In this document: piece after piece, positions 8,002 through 15,046 of the stretch
How positions within the stretch are numbered: the stretch's first letter is position 1
Layout of the letters: each line of letters begins with the position of its first letter
Assembly: GCA_002293475.1 (NCBI GenBank)
Contig: DBDG01000010.1
Span: 12,834 to 71,348, forward strand
Direction: 5' to 3'
Length of the DNA: 58,515 nt
Source: Lachnospiraceae bacterium UBA938
GTDB lineage: Bacteria; Bacillota; Clostridia; Lachnospirales; Lachnospiraceae
Notes under the pieces: model-generated
Seen by the model: only the letters and a program-made list of their open reading frames with translations
What the model was told of the DNA's origin: nothing
Database searches by the model: none
Translations under genes and position numbers: made by a program

Positions 8002-8474
8002 AAAGCCTCCAAAAAAAAACTGTCACGTAATGATAAGTGTTCATCTTGAATATAATACTATAAAAGCTACACTTCCATAATACTGATATTAATATTAATA
8101 TTAAGAATAAAGATTAAACTCATATATAATATAATTTAATTTGCTATTTTTAAATTTGTAAATAGAAATTAATGTTGAAAGTACATAATCATTATACGCA
8201 TATATTGATAAAAAAACCAGTAACAATTTTAAGGGAAGCAAACGGCAAGAACAAAATGTATGACTTAAAGATGGACAAAGTACAAAATGTAGCAAGAAAT
8301 GATATTTGATTATAGGTATTATCTTGGGCTTTTGTAGAAATTATACATAAATAAAGAGGAAATTGGTAAATTTTTAGTAAAAATTATTCACTTTTAAATA
8401 AATATATGATATACTATGCGAAGAGGAAAAAAATGTTTTCTTTTTTTAAAATTTGACAGGTAAGAGGTGATGAC
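8002..8474. other. 473-bp AT-rich divergent region between murC and glgC
   Basis: The region separates two divergent genes. It contains no supported gene. One 45-codon frame (8172-8309, +) exists but lacks a ribosome binding site. Minus-strand TATAGT and TATATT hexamers near 8050-8065 could serve murC. The glgC promoter is at the right end. Base composition is much more AT-rich than the flanking genes, and no strong hairpin or repeat was seen. Confidence 0.5.
8387..8415 (+). promoter_or_regulatory. glgC: Probable glgC-glgD-spoVG promoter
   Basis: TTCACT (8387-8392) and TATACT (8410-8415) are 17 bp apart, matching the housekeeping sigma consensus at four and five of six positions. They lie 60 bp before the glgC ATG. 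Confidence 0.55.
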
Positions 8475-9749
8475 ATGATTAAGAAGGAAATGATTGCCAT
8501 GTTGTTAGCCGGAGGCCAAGGAAGCCGGTTGGGCGTCCTTACTTCCAAGGTTGCCAAACCGGCAGTGGCATTTGGCGGAAAGTATCGGATCATTGACTTT
8601 CCCTTGAGTAACTGTATTAATTCGGGGATTGATACGGTAGGAGTACTGACGCAGTATCAGCCGCTCCGTCTGAATACTCATATCGGTATCGGTATTCCCT
8701 GGGATTTGGATAGAAATATCGGCGGCGTTACCGTGCTGCCTCCCTACGAAAAAAGCGTCAATAGCGAATGGTATACCGGAACGGCCAATGCCATCTACCA
8801 GAATATGGACTATATGGACAGTTTTAATCCCGAGTATGTCCTGATTCTGGGGGGCGATCATATCTATAAGATGGATTATGAAGTCATGCTGGAGTTTCAT
8901 AAGGAGAAAGGCGCGGAGGTAACGATAGCGGTTATGCCGGTTCCGATTGAGGAAGCTAAGCGTTTCGGGATTATGATTACCGACAATGACAGGCAGATCA
9001 CCGATTTTGAAGAAAAACCAGAGAATCCGCGGAGCAACCTAGCATCCATGGGAATCTATATTTTCAGCTGGAAGACCTTGAAAGAAGCGCTGCTGGCGAA
9101 TGCTGACCAGCCGGGGCTGGATTTCGGTAAACATATCATACCGTATTGCCATAAGCAGCAGGCTCCCCTTTTTGCCTACGAGTTCAACGGTTACTGGAAG
9201 GATGTCGGAACCCTAGAATCCTACTGGGTAGCCAACATGGAACTGATTGATATCGTACCGGAGTTTAATCTCTATGAAGAATATTGGAAGATATACACCA
9301 AAAGCGAGATTCTGCCGCCCCAGTACATAGCAGATGATTCCTGGGTCGAGAGAAGTATCATCGGCGAAGGGACAAGAATCTTCGGAAAGGTTTATAATTC
9401 GGTTATCGGCTGCGGCGTTACCATTGGGAAAGATACGGTGGTCAGAGATTCCATCATCATGAACCATGTGGATATCGGTGCGGGCGGTGAACTTAATAAA
9501 GCGATTATCGCAGAGAACGTGATAGTCGGAAGCGGCGTGAAGATGGGGGTCGGCGAGGAAGCTCCCAATGAAACCGAACCTCATATATATAGCCATGGCA
9601 TTGTGACGATTGGTGAGAAAAGCGTGATTCCCGAAGGAGTCTCCATTGGCAAAAATTCTGTCATTTTCGGAGTGACTACAGCGTCTGATTATCCGGATGC
9701 TTATCTGGGTAGCGGAAAAACATTAATTAAGGCAGGTGATGAATCATGA
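8475..9749 (+). CDS. glgC: Glucose-1-phosphate adenylyltransferase, catalytic subunit
   Basis: This 424-residue enzyme makes ADP-glucose from glucose-1-phosphate and ATP, the committed step of glycogen synthesis. The nucleotidyltransferase core begins at GGQGSRLGVLTSKVAKPAV (about 13-31), with the typical RIIDFPLSNC segment and the GGDHIYKMDY metal/sugar site at about 130-139. FEEKP follows at about 177. The C-terminal third is a left-handed beta-helix built of hexapeptide repeats. Length matches GlgC. The start is ATG after AAGAGGTGA. It overlaps glgD by 4 bp, so the two are translationally coupled. In Firmicutes GlgC forms a mixed complex with GlgD, and the pairing here fits that. Confidence 0.96.
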   Translation: MIKKEMIAMLLAGGQGSRLGVLTSKVAKPAVAFGGKYRIIDFPLSNCINSGIDTVGVLTQYQPLRLNTHIGIGIPWDLDRNIGGVTVLPPYEKSVNSEWYTGTANAIYQNMDYMDSFNPEYVLILGGDHIYKMDYEVMLEFHKEKGAEVTIAVMPVPIEEAKRFGIMITDNDRQITDFEEKPENPRSNLASMGIYIFSWKTLKEALLANADQPGLDFGKHIIPYCHKQQAPLFAYEFNGYWKDVGTLESYWVANMELIDIVPEFNLYEEYWKIYTKSEILPPQYIADDSWVERSIIGEGTRIFGKVYNSVIGCGVTIGKDTVVRDSIIMNHVDIGAGGELNKAIIAENVIVGSGVKMGVGEEAPNETEPHIYSHGIVTIGEKSVIPEGVSIGKNSVIFGVTTASDYPDAYLGSGKTLIKAGDES

Positions 9750-10864
9750 GGGCGATCGGAATAATCTTGGCGGGAGGCAATAATTACAGGATGAGGGAAC
9801 TTTCCCAGAAGCGGGCGGTATGTGCGATGCCGATTGCGGGGAGCTACAGAAGTATAGATTTTGCGCTAAGTAATATGTCCAACTCCCACATACAGAAGGT
9901 GGCGGTATTTACCCAGTACAATGCCATAAGCCTGAATGAACATCTCAGTTCCTCCAAGTGGTGGGATTTTGGCCGTAAGCAGGGCGGTTTATTTGTTTTT
10001 ACCCCGGCTGTAACCGCAGAAAGCAATTTCTGGTATCGCGGCACGGCAGATGCCATTGCCCAGAACCTCACTTTTTTAAAAAACAGCCATGAACCATATG
10101 TGGTAATATCTTCCGGAGACTGTGTCTACAAAATGGACTTTAATAAAGTCTTGGAATATCATATTGCGAGGAAAGCGGATATCACCGTGGTTTGCAAGGA
10201 CATGGAGCCGGAAATCAATGTGGATAGATACGGAATCCTTAAGATGAATGAGGAAAGCCGTATCGAGGAATTTGAAGAAAAGCCGGTCGTGGCTAGGACA
10301 AATACCATTTCCTGCGGCATCTATGTGGTGAGAAGGCGTCAGCTGATCGAGATGATCGAAAAATGCGTGGAAGAAGACCGTTATGATTTTGTCAAGGATA
10401 TTTTGATTCGGCATAAGAGCATGAAGCGTATCTACGGATATAAATTAAAGGATTACTGGAGTAATATCGCTACGGTAGAGGATTATTTCAATACTAATAT
10501 GGATTTTCTCCGTCAAGAGACCAGTGACTTCTTTTTCCGCCAGTATCCCGACGTCTACTCCAAGGTAGATGACCTGCCGCCAGCCAAATACAATGTGGGA
10601 GCACATATCAAGAACAGTCTGATATCCAGCGGCTGCATCATTAACGGAACGGTTGAGGACTCGGTTGTTTTTAAGAAGTCTTATATCGGCAACAACTGTT
10701 ATATCAAAAATTCTATTATTTTGAACGATGTCTACATAGGGGATAATACCCATATTGAGAACTGTATTGTGGAAAGCCGGGACACTATCCGGGCGAATTC
10801 ATATCATAAAGGAGAAGACGGTATTAAGATAGTAGTTGAAAAAAATGACCGTTATGTGATTTAA
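9746..10864 (+). CDS. glgD: Glucose-1-phosphate adenylyltransferase, GlgD subunit
   Basis: This 372-residue paralogue of GlgC is translated from an ATG overlapping the glgC stop. The N-terminal loop is GGNNYRMRELSQKRAV instead of the catalytic GGQGSRLG form, and it is shorter at the C-terminal beta-helix. These are the usual GlgD features. The family forms hetero-oligomers with GlgC and raises or tunes ADP-glucose synthesis, with little activity alone. SGDCVYKMDF replaces the GGDHIYKMDY of GlgC. The next gene, spoVG, begins 24 bp downstream after a very G-rich ribosome binding site, so the three genes probably share a transcript. Confidence 0.93.
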   Translation: MRAIGIILAGGNNYRMRELSQKRAVCAMPIAGSYRSIDFALSNMSNSHIQKVAVFTQYNAISLNEHLSSSKWWDFGRKQGGLFVFTPAVTAESNFWYRGTADAIAQNLTFLKNSHEPYVVISSGDCVYKMDFNKVLEYHIARKADITVVCKDMEPEINVDRYGILKMNEESRIEEFEEKPVVARTNTISCGIYVVRRRQLIEMIEKCVEEDRYDFVKDILIRHKSMKRIYGYKLKDYWSNIATVEDYFNTNMDFLRQETSDFFFRQYPDVYSKVDDLPPAKYNVGAHIKNSLISSGCIINGTVEDSVVFKKSYIGNNCYIKNSIILNDVYIGDNTHIENCIVESRDTIRANSYHKGEDGIKIVVEKNDRYVI

Positions 10865-10887
10865 CTCGTTGAAAGGGGGGGGGAAGT

Positions 10888-11157
10888 ATGCAGATTACCG
10901 ATGTGCGCGTTAGAAAGATTACTAAGGAAGGCAAGATGAGGGCGATCGTCTCCATAACAATTGACGATGTTTTCGTGGTTCATGACATCAAAGTTATCGA
11001 AGGGGAAAAAGGGATGTTCATAGCCATGCCCAGTAAGCAGGCGGCAGACGGGGAGTATCGGGATATTGCACATCCCATTAATTCGGAGACGCGGGAAAGA
11101 ATTCAGCGGATCATCTTGGAAAGTTATGAGAAGGCTCTATCGGAGCCGGGAGAATAA
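10888..11157 (+). CDS. spoVG: Septation/regulatory RNA-binding protein SpoVG
   Basis: This 89-residue protein has the SpoVG fold throughout, starting MQITDVRVRKI, with ISITIDDVFVVHDIKVI-like strands and the conserved RDIAHPIN segment. SpoVG was first known for cortex formation and septation in Bacillus and acts as a small nucleic-acid-binding regulator in many Firmicutes. The length is usual (85-100). A run of eight G with AAGT precedes the ATG, an unusually G-rich ribosome binding site. It is last in the glgC-glgD-spoVG unit and followed by a clear terminator. It points to a sporulating or formerly sporulating lineage, although SpoVG also occurs in non-sporeformers. Confidence 0.95.
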   Translation: MQITDVRVRKITKEGKMRAIVSITIDDVFVVHDIKVIEGEKGMFIAMPSKQAADGEYRDIAHPINSETRERIQRIILESYEKALSEPGE

Positions 11158-11166
11158 GGCAAAGAG

Positions 11167-11195
11167 CGGACACCTCGTAGGAAGTGTCCGTTTTT
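11167..11195 (+). terminator. Terminator of glgC-glgD-spoVG
   Basis: CGGACAC and GTGTCCG pair as a 7-bp stem with a 10-nt loop, followed by TTTTTGC. It lies 9 bp after the spoVG stop and before the convergent nadE. Confidence 0.88.
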
Positions 11196-11222
11196 GCTTT
11201 AGTAATTATTAACTTAGGTCTA

Positions 11223-12014
11223 TTAGGGTTGCTTATGATATGGAAATGCCGGCATGGGATTTAACTTGTGCAGGTTGTCTTGGTGGAGGGTATCGATTTT
11301 TGTTTTTACCGCTTCGTCATCACAGAGCTGGTTGCGGATATAACGGTCTAAGGCCTCATAGGTAAAGCCGAGGTTGTCTTCGTCGGTTTTGCCGCAAAGT
11401 CCGTCGATAGGGGTCTTATCTACAAACAGGGATGATAGGCCGAGTTCTCTGCCTAGGGCTTTTATTTCCGTGACGGTCAGGTTGGAAAGTGGGCTGAAAT
11501 CTCCGGCAGTATCGCCAAATTTAGTAGCATAGCCCACCCAGTCTTCGCTTAAGTTGCTGGTGTTGGCGACGCGGCCGCCGACTATACCGGAAACCGCGTA
11601 AAGGACCGACATGCGGATCCGGGCCGGGGTATTGAAGGTAGCGATGGTATTTAAGATCAAGCCGCTTTCCTGTATCTCATCATAGAGGTGTTTAACCGGA
11701 TTCTGGATGTTGATCTCTACATAAGGGATTCCGAGGGTCTGGCATAATTCATAGGATATATTTATGTCATGCTGGTTTCCCTGTGGCATCAGCACGCCGA
11801 GGATGCGGTCAGCTCCCAAGGCTTCTTTGCATAGGGCGGCAACGATAGAACTGTCTTTTCCGCCGCTGATGCCGATAACTGCTTTGGTTGCGGGGGTGCC
11901 GTTGTTAATAAAATAGGTGCGGATCCATTGAATTAGTTCATCTTTTATTTTATTGGCATTAAAGTCGTTGGTATTTAAGTTATTGTCATTTAATCCTTCT
12001 GGTTTGCTGTTCAT
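11223..12014 (-). CDS. nadE: NAD+ synthetase, ammonia-dependent type
   Basis: This 263-residue enzyme converts nicotinate adenine dinucleotide to NAD+ with ATP and ammonia. The PP-loop SGGKDSS lies at about residues 50-56, and TSNLSEDWVGYATKFGD is the deamido-NAD and ATP binding region. There is no N-terminal nitrilase (glutaminase) domain, so it should use free ammonia. The N-terminus is asparagine-rich for about 20 residues. The ATG overlaps the stop of the upstream 52-codon mini-gene (TAATG), and the ribosome binding site GGGAGG sits inside that mini-gene. It is the last gene of the nrtR-like, pncA, mini-gene, nadE operon and completes NAD salvage. Confidence 0.95.
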   Translation of the reverse strand: MNSKPEGLNDNNLNTNDFNANKIKDELIQWIRTYFINNGTPATKAVIGISGGKDSSIVAALCKEALGADRILGVLMPQGNQHDINISYELCQTLGIPYVEINIQNPVKHLYDEIQESGLILNTIATFNTPARIRMSVLYAVSGIVGGRVANTSNLSEDWVGYATKFGDTAGDFSPLSNLTVTEIKALGRELGLSSLFVDKTPIDGLCGKTDEDNLGFTYEALDRYIRNQLCDDEAVKTKIDTLHQDNLHKLNPMPAFPYHKQP

Positions 12015-12172
12015 TAGAACCTCCCTTCGTGCAGCCGGTTTCTTATTTCGTGTAAATTCTGTTCCTTGATCATCTTGCCGTCGCGGAAGATAGGCTGGAG
12101 CAGGTTTTCTGTTTCGCGCGTTCCATCAGGAAAGCGTTCAATCGTTAACGGAACACAGTTAAGCTTAAACAT
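12014..12172 (-). CDS. 52-residue mini-protein resembling a phosphoribosyltransferase C-terminus
   Basis: This small gene lies between pncA and nadE and overlaps both. Its ATG sits inside the last codons of pncA, after GGGAGGGACAGC, and its TAA shares bases with the nadE ATG. The second half (ENLLQPIFRDGKM then HEIRNRL) resembles the C-terminal end of nicotinamide or nicotinate phosphoribosyltransferases, where a short xxFxxGK and EIR pattern ends the protein. The first half has IERFPDGT, reminiscent of the FPDGE segment near the start of PRPP synthetases. No catalytic region of either enzyme is present. It may be the fused remnant of a deleted prs-nadV pair, kept because it couples translation of pncA to nadE, or a working small protein. 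The frame is well supported; the function is unknown. Confidence 0.7.
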   Translation of the reverse strand: MFKLNCVPLTIERFPDGTRETENLLQPIFRDGKMIKEQNLHEIRNRLHEGRF

Positions 12173-12698
12173 GCTGTCCCTCCCCGTTCACTATCGTTAC
12201 CTGGCACATTTTCATAGTCAATAGGGCTGCTTTATGGCTTTCTTCCGTTACTCCGGCGCAGCATAAGGCGTCCACGCTCACTTCCGTCTCCGGAAGCTGG
12301 GCTTTAAGGATCAAGGCATTGGAAACAACACAGATATCGGTGCATAAGCCGCAGAGTTCAATGGCCTCGTAATCAGCCGCCGCTATTTTACGGGCCAGTT
12401 CCAGCGAACCGAAGGTGGGCTTATCAAAGACTTCGCTGTCCTGTTGATCCAGTCCGTCCGTGATCCGATGTCCGTCTGTGCCGGTGATACAGTGCTTAAC
12501 CGGGAGGTATTTGCCTTCCTGGGTAGCGAGGTAATTTTCGTAGTGGGTGTCTCTGGTGTAAAGAATGTCGTAGTTATTGTGTCGATATTCCTCAATCTTG
12601 GCTTTGACATTGGGTACGATCTTTTCTGCTTGAGGCGAACCCAGTGCCCCGGTTATGAAGTCATTCTGCATGTCAATCACGACCAATAGTTTTTTCAT
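12165..12698 (-). CDS. pncA: Nicotinamidase-like cysteine hydrolase
   Basis: The 177-residue isochorismatase-fold hydrolase has the three catalytic positions of nicotinamidases: Asp9 in VVIDMQNDF, Lys93 in FDKPTFGS, and Cys123 in GLCTDICVVSNA. Metal-binding-type residues occur at Asp50 and His52 (TRDTHYENY). Nicotinamidase removes ammonia from nicotinamide to give nicotinate, which PncB turns into nicotinate mononucleotide. Its operon partners are an NrtR-type regulator and nadE, and pncB is at 43.6 kb. This context makes nicotinamide the likely substrate rather than isochorismate or a carbamoyl compound. The start is ATG after AGGAGGC. It overlaps the following mini-gene by 8 bp. Confidence 0.88.
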   Translation of the reverse strand: MKKLLVVIDMQNDFITGALGSPQAEKIVPNVKAKIEEYRHNNYDILYTRDTHYENYLATQEGKYLPVKHCITGTDGHRITDGLDQQDSEVFDKPTFGSLELARKIAAADYEAIELCGLCTDICVVSNALILKAQLPETEVSVDALCCAGVTEESHKAALLTMKMCQVTIVNGEGQHV

Positions 12699-12749
12699 TT
12701 TGTAGCCTCCTTAGGTTATTAATTTACTTGGGAAATTGCCCCTCACTTT

Positions 12750-13454
12750 TTAACGTTTGGCGTACAGCTTTGCCGGCCGGTGTCCCTTATCGCTTGTGTA
12801 TTTGCCGGTTTCCTGTACCATATCCATGATCTTGCGCCGGAAATTGGCCGCCTGCTCTTTTTTGCCAAGAATAGTTTCATAAATATTCTGAAGCTGTGTT
12901 AAGGTAAATTCTTCCGGCAGCAGGTGAAAGACGATATTGCTGTACAGTATTTTCGACTGCAGCCGGTCAATTGCCGTTTGAATGATCTCGCCGTGGTCAA
13001 AGCCAATATCCCCTTCTGATACCAAGATCTCGTCATTTTGAAAAAACAGGGGGCGGCCGGAGACATTCTTGACGGTAAACCAGCCCGGCTCATATTTAAA
13101 TTTATCTGATTCTTCCTCGTTCATCAATCCGAGATAGGACAAAGAGATGACTCTTGCCCGGGGATCCCGGTCTATGCTGCAGAACGTATAAAGCTGCTCC
13201 AGATGACAGCGGTGCACATGTGACTTCGCAAATATTTTCCGGCGGATATTATCTTCGGGTTTTTCATCAATATTTAAAAAGCCTCCGGGCAGGCACCAAT
13301 GCCCCTGATATGGCTCATCTGCCCTCCGATAGAGCAGTAACCGCAGCTCGGTCTCCGGCAGCTTCCGGTAATTATCTGTTTTTTGTTCTTTAAGGGTGAA
13401 AACAACGGCATCGGTACAGACAAAGGGATGCTCATATTGAAAAATGGGATCCGT
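12750..13454 (-). CDS. nrtR: NrtR-like Nudix-fold transcriptional regulator of NAD metabolism, apparent ACG start
   Basis: The frame covers an N-terminal Nudix domain (about 8-150) and a C-terminal winged-helix domain (about 165-234) with LPEEFTLTQLQ and NFRRKI, the NrtR arrangement. In the Nudix box the GX5E part is kept (GGFLNIDE) but the REXXEE core reads RRKIFAK, so hydrolysis is probably lost and the domain would sense ADP-ribose or a related NAD metabolite. No ATG, GTG or TTG lies between the in-frame stop upstream and the conserved N-terminus. ACG at 13452-13454, 7 nt after AGGAGG, is the best-placed start. A GTG at 13217 would delete most of the Nudix domain. Either ACG is used, or ATG has mutated or been misread. 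A promoter and perfect palindrome lie just upstream, and pncA and nadE follow. Confidence 0.85.
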   Translation of the reverse strand, partial: TDPIFQYEHPFVCTDAVVFTLKEQKTDNYRKLPETELRLLLYRRADEPYQGHWCLPGGFLNIDEKPEDNIRRKIFAKSHVHRCHLEQLYTFCSIDRDPRARVISLSYLGLMNEEESDKFKYEPGWFTVKNVSGRPLFFQNDEILVSEGDIGFDHGEIIQTAIDRLQSKILYSNIVFHLLPEEFTLTQLQNIYETILGKKEQAANFRRKIMDMVQETGKYTSDKGHRPAKLYAKR

Positions 13455-13479
13455 AAAACCACCTCCTGTTATTTGCTTC

Positions 13480-13506
13480 TAGTTATTATCATTATGATAA
13501 TAACTA
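13480..13506 (-). promoter_or_regulatory. nrtR: Perfect 27-bp palindrome, probable NrtR operator
   Basis: TAGTTATTATCAT (13480-13492), a central T, then its exact complement (13494-13506) form a perfect palindrome with no mismatch. It touches the -10 of the minus-strand promoter and covers the expected start of transcription of the nrtR-like operon. That placement fits a dimeric repressor controlling its own operon. The regulator encoded immediately downstream is the natural candidate. Confidence 0.8.
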
Positions 13507-13534
13507 ATATATCATAATATTTTAGTAATGTAAA
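13506..13534 (-). promoter_or_regulatory. nrtR: Promoter of nrtR-pncA-nadE operon
   Basis: On the minus strand TTTACA (13534-13529) and TATATT (13511-13506) are spaced by exactly 17 bp. The -10 abuts the palindrome. Confidence 0.75.
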
Positions 13535-13623
13535 CAGTTTTTTGATTTATTAAATGCTTCTGTTTATTGTGCAAAAAGTCTTAATCATTCTGATAAGTAA
13601 TGTTACTTTTGTGCATATTATCA

Positions 13624-13651
13624 TTGTAAAATTAATTTATAGGTATATAAT
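13624..13651 (+). promoter_or_regulatory. Promoter of the V/A-ATPase operon
   Basis: TTGTAA (13624-13629) and a perfect TATAAT (13646-13651) are 16 bp apart, 37 bp before the first ATPase gene. The region is shared back to back with the nrtR-like operon promoter about 90 bp away. Confidence 0.65.
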
Positions 13652-13688
13652 TAATAAGAGCACAAGGACTAATTTAATAGGTGACCCT

Positions 13689-14003
13689 ATGAAACATAAT
13701 GTAATTGACCGTCTGTCGTTAATCGAAACAAGAGCGGTGCGTATTTCCAATGAAACAGAAAGTGAGATCAAAATACTTGCTGAGCGGATGGAGCAAAATA
13801 AGAAAATATATGAGGAAAATCTGCTGGCTGAAACGGCAGATAGATTAAAGCAGCTTGAGGATGAGATGAATCTCCAAAAGGATAGAGAAATAGTTAGGTT
13901 ACAACAGGAAGCGGATGAAGCTATCCAAAAAACGCAGGCGAAATTTGCGAATCAACAGGAAGAAATTGCCGACCAGCTGGTCAGGGCCATGATAAAGGTG
14001 TGA
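13689..14003 (+). CDS. V/A-type ATPase peripheral stalk subunit (G/H type)
   Basis: This 104-residue protein is almost wholly predicted helical coiled coil, rich in Glu, Lys, Gln and Ala with no hydrophobic segment. That is the form of the small G/H stalk subunit that pairs with subunit E and tethers the ATPase head. The ATG at 13689 is chosen because AGGTGA lies 7 nt upstream and family-like sequence begins there. A longer open frame upstream to 13554 is hydrophobic AT-rich translation of promoter DNA and includes the predicted promoter, so it is rejected. It is the first gene of the ATPase operon, 3 bp before subunit C. Confidence 0.8.
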   Translation: MKHNVIDRLSLIETRAVRISNETESEIKILAERMEQNKKIYEENLLAETADRLKQLEDEMNLQKDREIVRLQQEADEAIQKTQAKFANQQEEIADQLVRAMIKV

Positions 14004-14006
14004 AAA

Positions 14007-15044
14007 ATGCGGGGAATACTGTCATATAGCGGAATGGCGGCCAAGATTCGGGCAATGACCGGAGGCCTGATTCAAAAAGAAGAATATGAGGAAATGTCGC
14101 AGCTCAAAACTGTTTCCGAAGTTGCTGCTTACTTAAATCAATTCCCATCCTATCAGAATCTGTTTGCAGTGGGTATGGACGGTATCCGCAGAAGCAGCAT
14201 GGAAGACAGCCTTACCTTTTCTGTGTTCAGGGATTTTCATCAGATATACATGTTTGCCGGAACCGAACAGAGAAAATTCCTTGATGTTTATTACCTGCGT
14301 TTTGAAAACGCACGGCTTAAAAGGTATCTACGAAATATATTTGACGGAAGGACACAGGATCCTTACGGATATCAGGAGGATATTACTTTCTTTGAAAATC
14401 ACTCGGCGCTGGACATCCAGCTGTTAAGCCAAGCCAGAAGTCCGGAAGCATTCAGGGAAGCTTTAAAAAATACAGTTTTTTATTCGATCCTGAAGGCATT
14501 AGATGAAAGAGGGAAAACCTCTTTGTTTGAATATGAGAATGCCATCAACATCTATTTTTTAAAGAAAATGATCACCGAATATAAAAAAATATTGAAGAAA
14601 CAGGATATGGAAGCCATCAATGAGATCTATGGAATGGAGATTGACCTGTTAAATCTGCAATGGATATATCGGGCAAAAAGATATTATCGGCTTAATCCTG
14701 ACGATATCTGGTCGATTCTGATACCGATCCATTATAAATTAAAAGCAGATGTCATCCGGCAGTATGTTAATGCGCCGGGAGCAGAAGAGATCGAGATTTT
14801 ATTGAAGCAGTCCTACTATGCTAGGTATATCGACGAAGAAATAAGTACACTGTCCATAGAAGCCTTATATCGCAAGGTAATCGGAAGAATTAGGAGTCTG
14901 TATATCTTAAAATATCCTTATTCGGTTGCCTGTATGGAAAACTATCTGGCCAAAAAAGAAGCAGAAGTGGACAAATTGACAACATTATTGGAAGGGGTAA
15001 GGTTCGGGATCGGATCTCGGGAGATTTTAAGCTATATTGAATAG
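14007..15044 (+). CDS. ntpC: V/A-type ATPase subunit C (d-like)
   Basis: This 345-residue protein belongs to the V-ATPase subunit C/d (AC39-like) family, a funnel-shaped socket on the membrane rotor that receives the central axle. The start RGILSYSGMAAKIRAMTGGLI is typical of bacterial members, and the rest is helical with repeated bundles (for example YYLRFENARLKRYLR and YPYSVACMENYLAKKEAEVDKL near the end). Length is usual (330-350). The start codon ATG is 3 bp after the stalk gene stop and overlaps no strong ribosome binding site, suggesting translational coupling. It precedes subunit I by 2 bp. Confidence 0.9.
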   Translation: MRGILSYSGMAAKIRAMTGGLIQKEEYEEMSQLKTVSEVAAYLNQFPSYQNLFAVGMDGIRRSSMEDSLTFSVFRDFHQIYMFAGTEQRKFLDVYYLRFENARLKRYLRNIFDGRTQDPYGYQEDITFFENHSALDIQLLSQARSPEAFREALKNTVFYSILKALDERGKTSLFEYENAINIYFLKKMITEYKKILKKQDMEAINEIYGMEIDLLNLQWIYRAKRYYRLNPDDIWSILIPIHYKLKADVIRQYVNAPGAEEIEILLKQSYYARYIDEEISTLSIEALYRKVIGRIRSLYILKYPYSVACMENYLAKKEAEVDKLTTLLEGVRFGIGSREILSYIE

Positions 15045-15046
15045 AG

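Noticed and set aside
8172..8309. 45-codon plus-strand frame in the murC-glgC gap
   Set aside because: There is no ribosome binding site before the ATG, and composition matches the AT-rich gap. Kept only as a weak possibility.
13274..13462. Minus-strand frame from a GTG at 13462
   Set aside because: The GTG lies inside the AGGAGGTGG ribosome binding site and is out of frame with the conserved Nudix sequence. The correct frame gives continuous NrtR-like protein.
13554..13688. Upstream extension of the ATPase stalk gene
   Set aside because: It is hydrophobic AT-rich translation across the predicted promoter (13624-13651). The ATG at 13689 has a ribosome binding site and starts the coiled-coil sequence.
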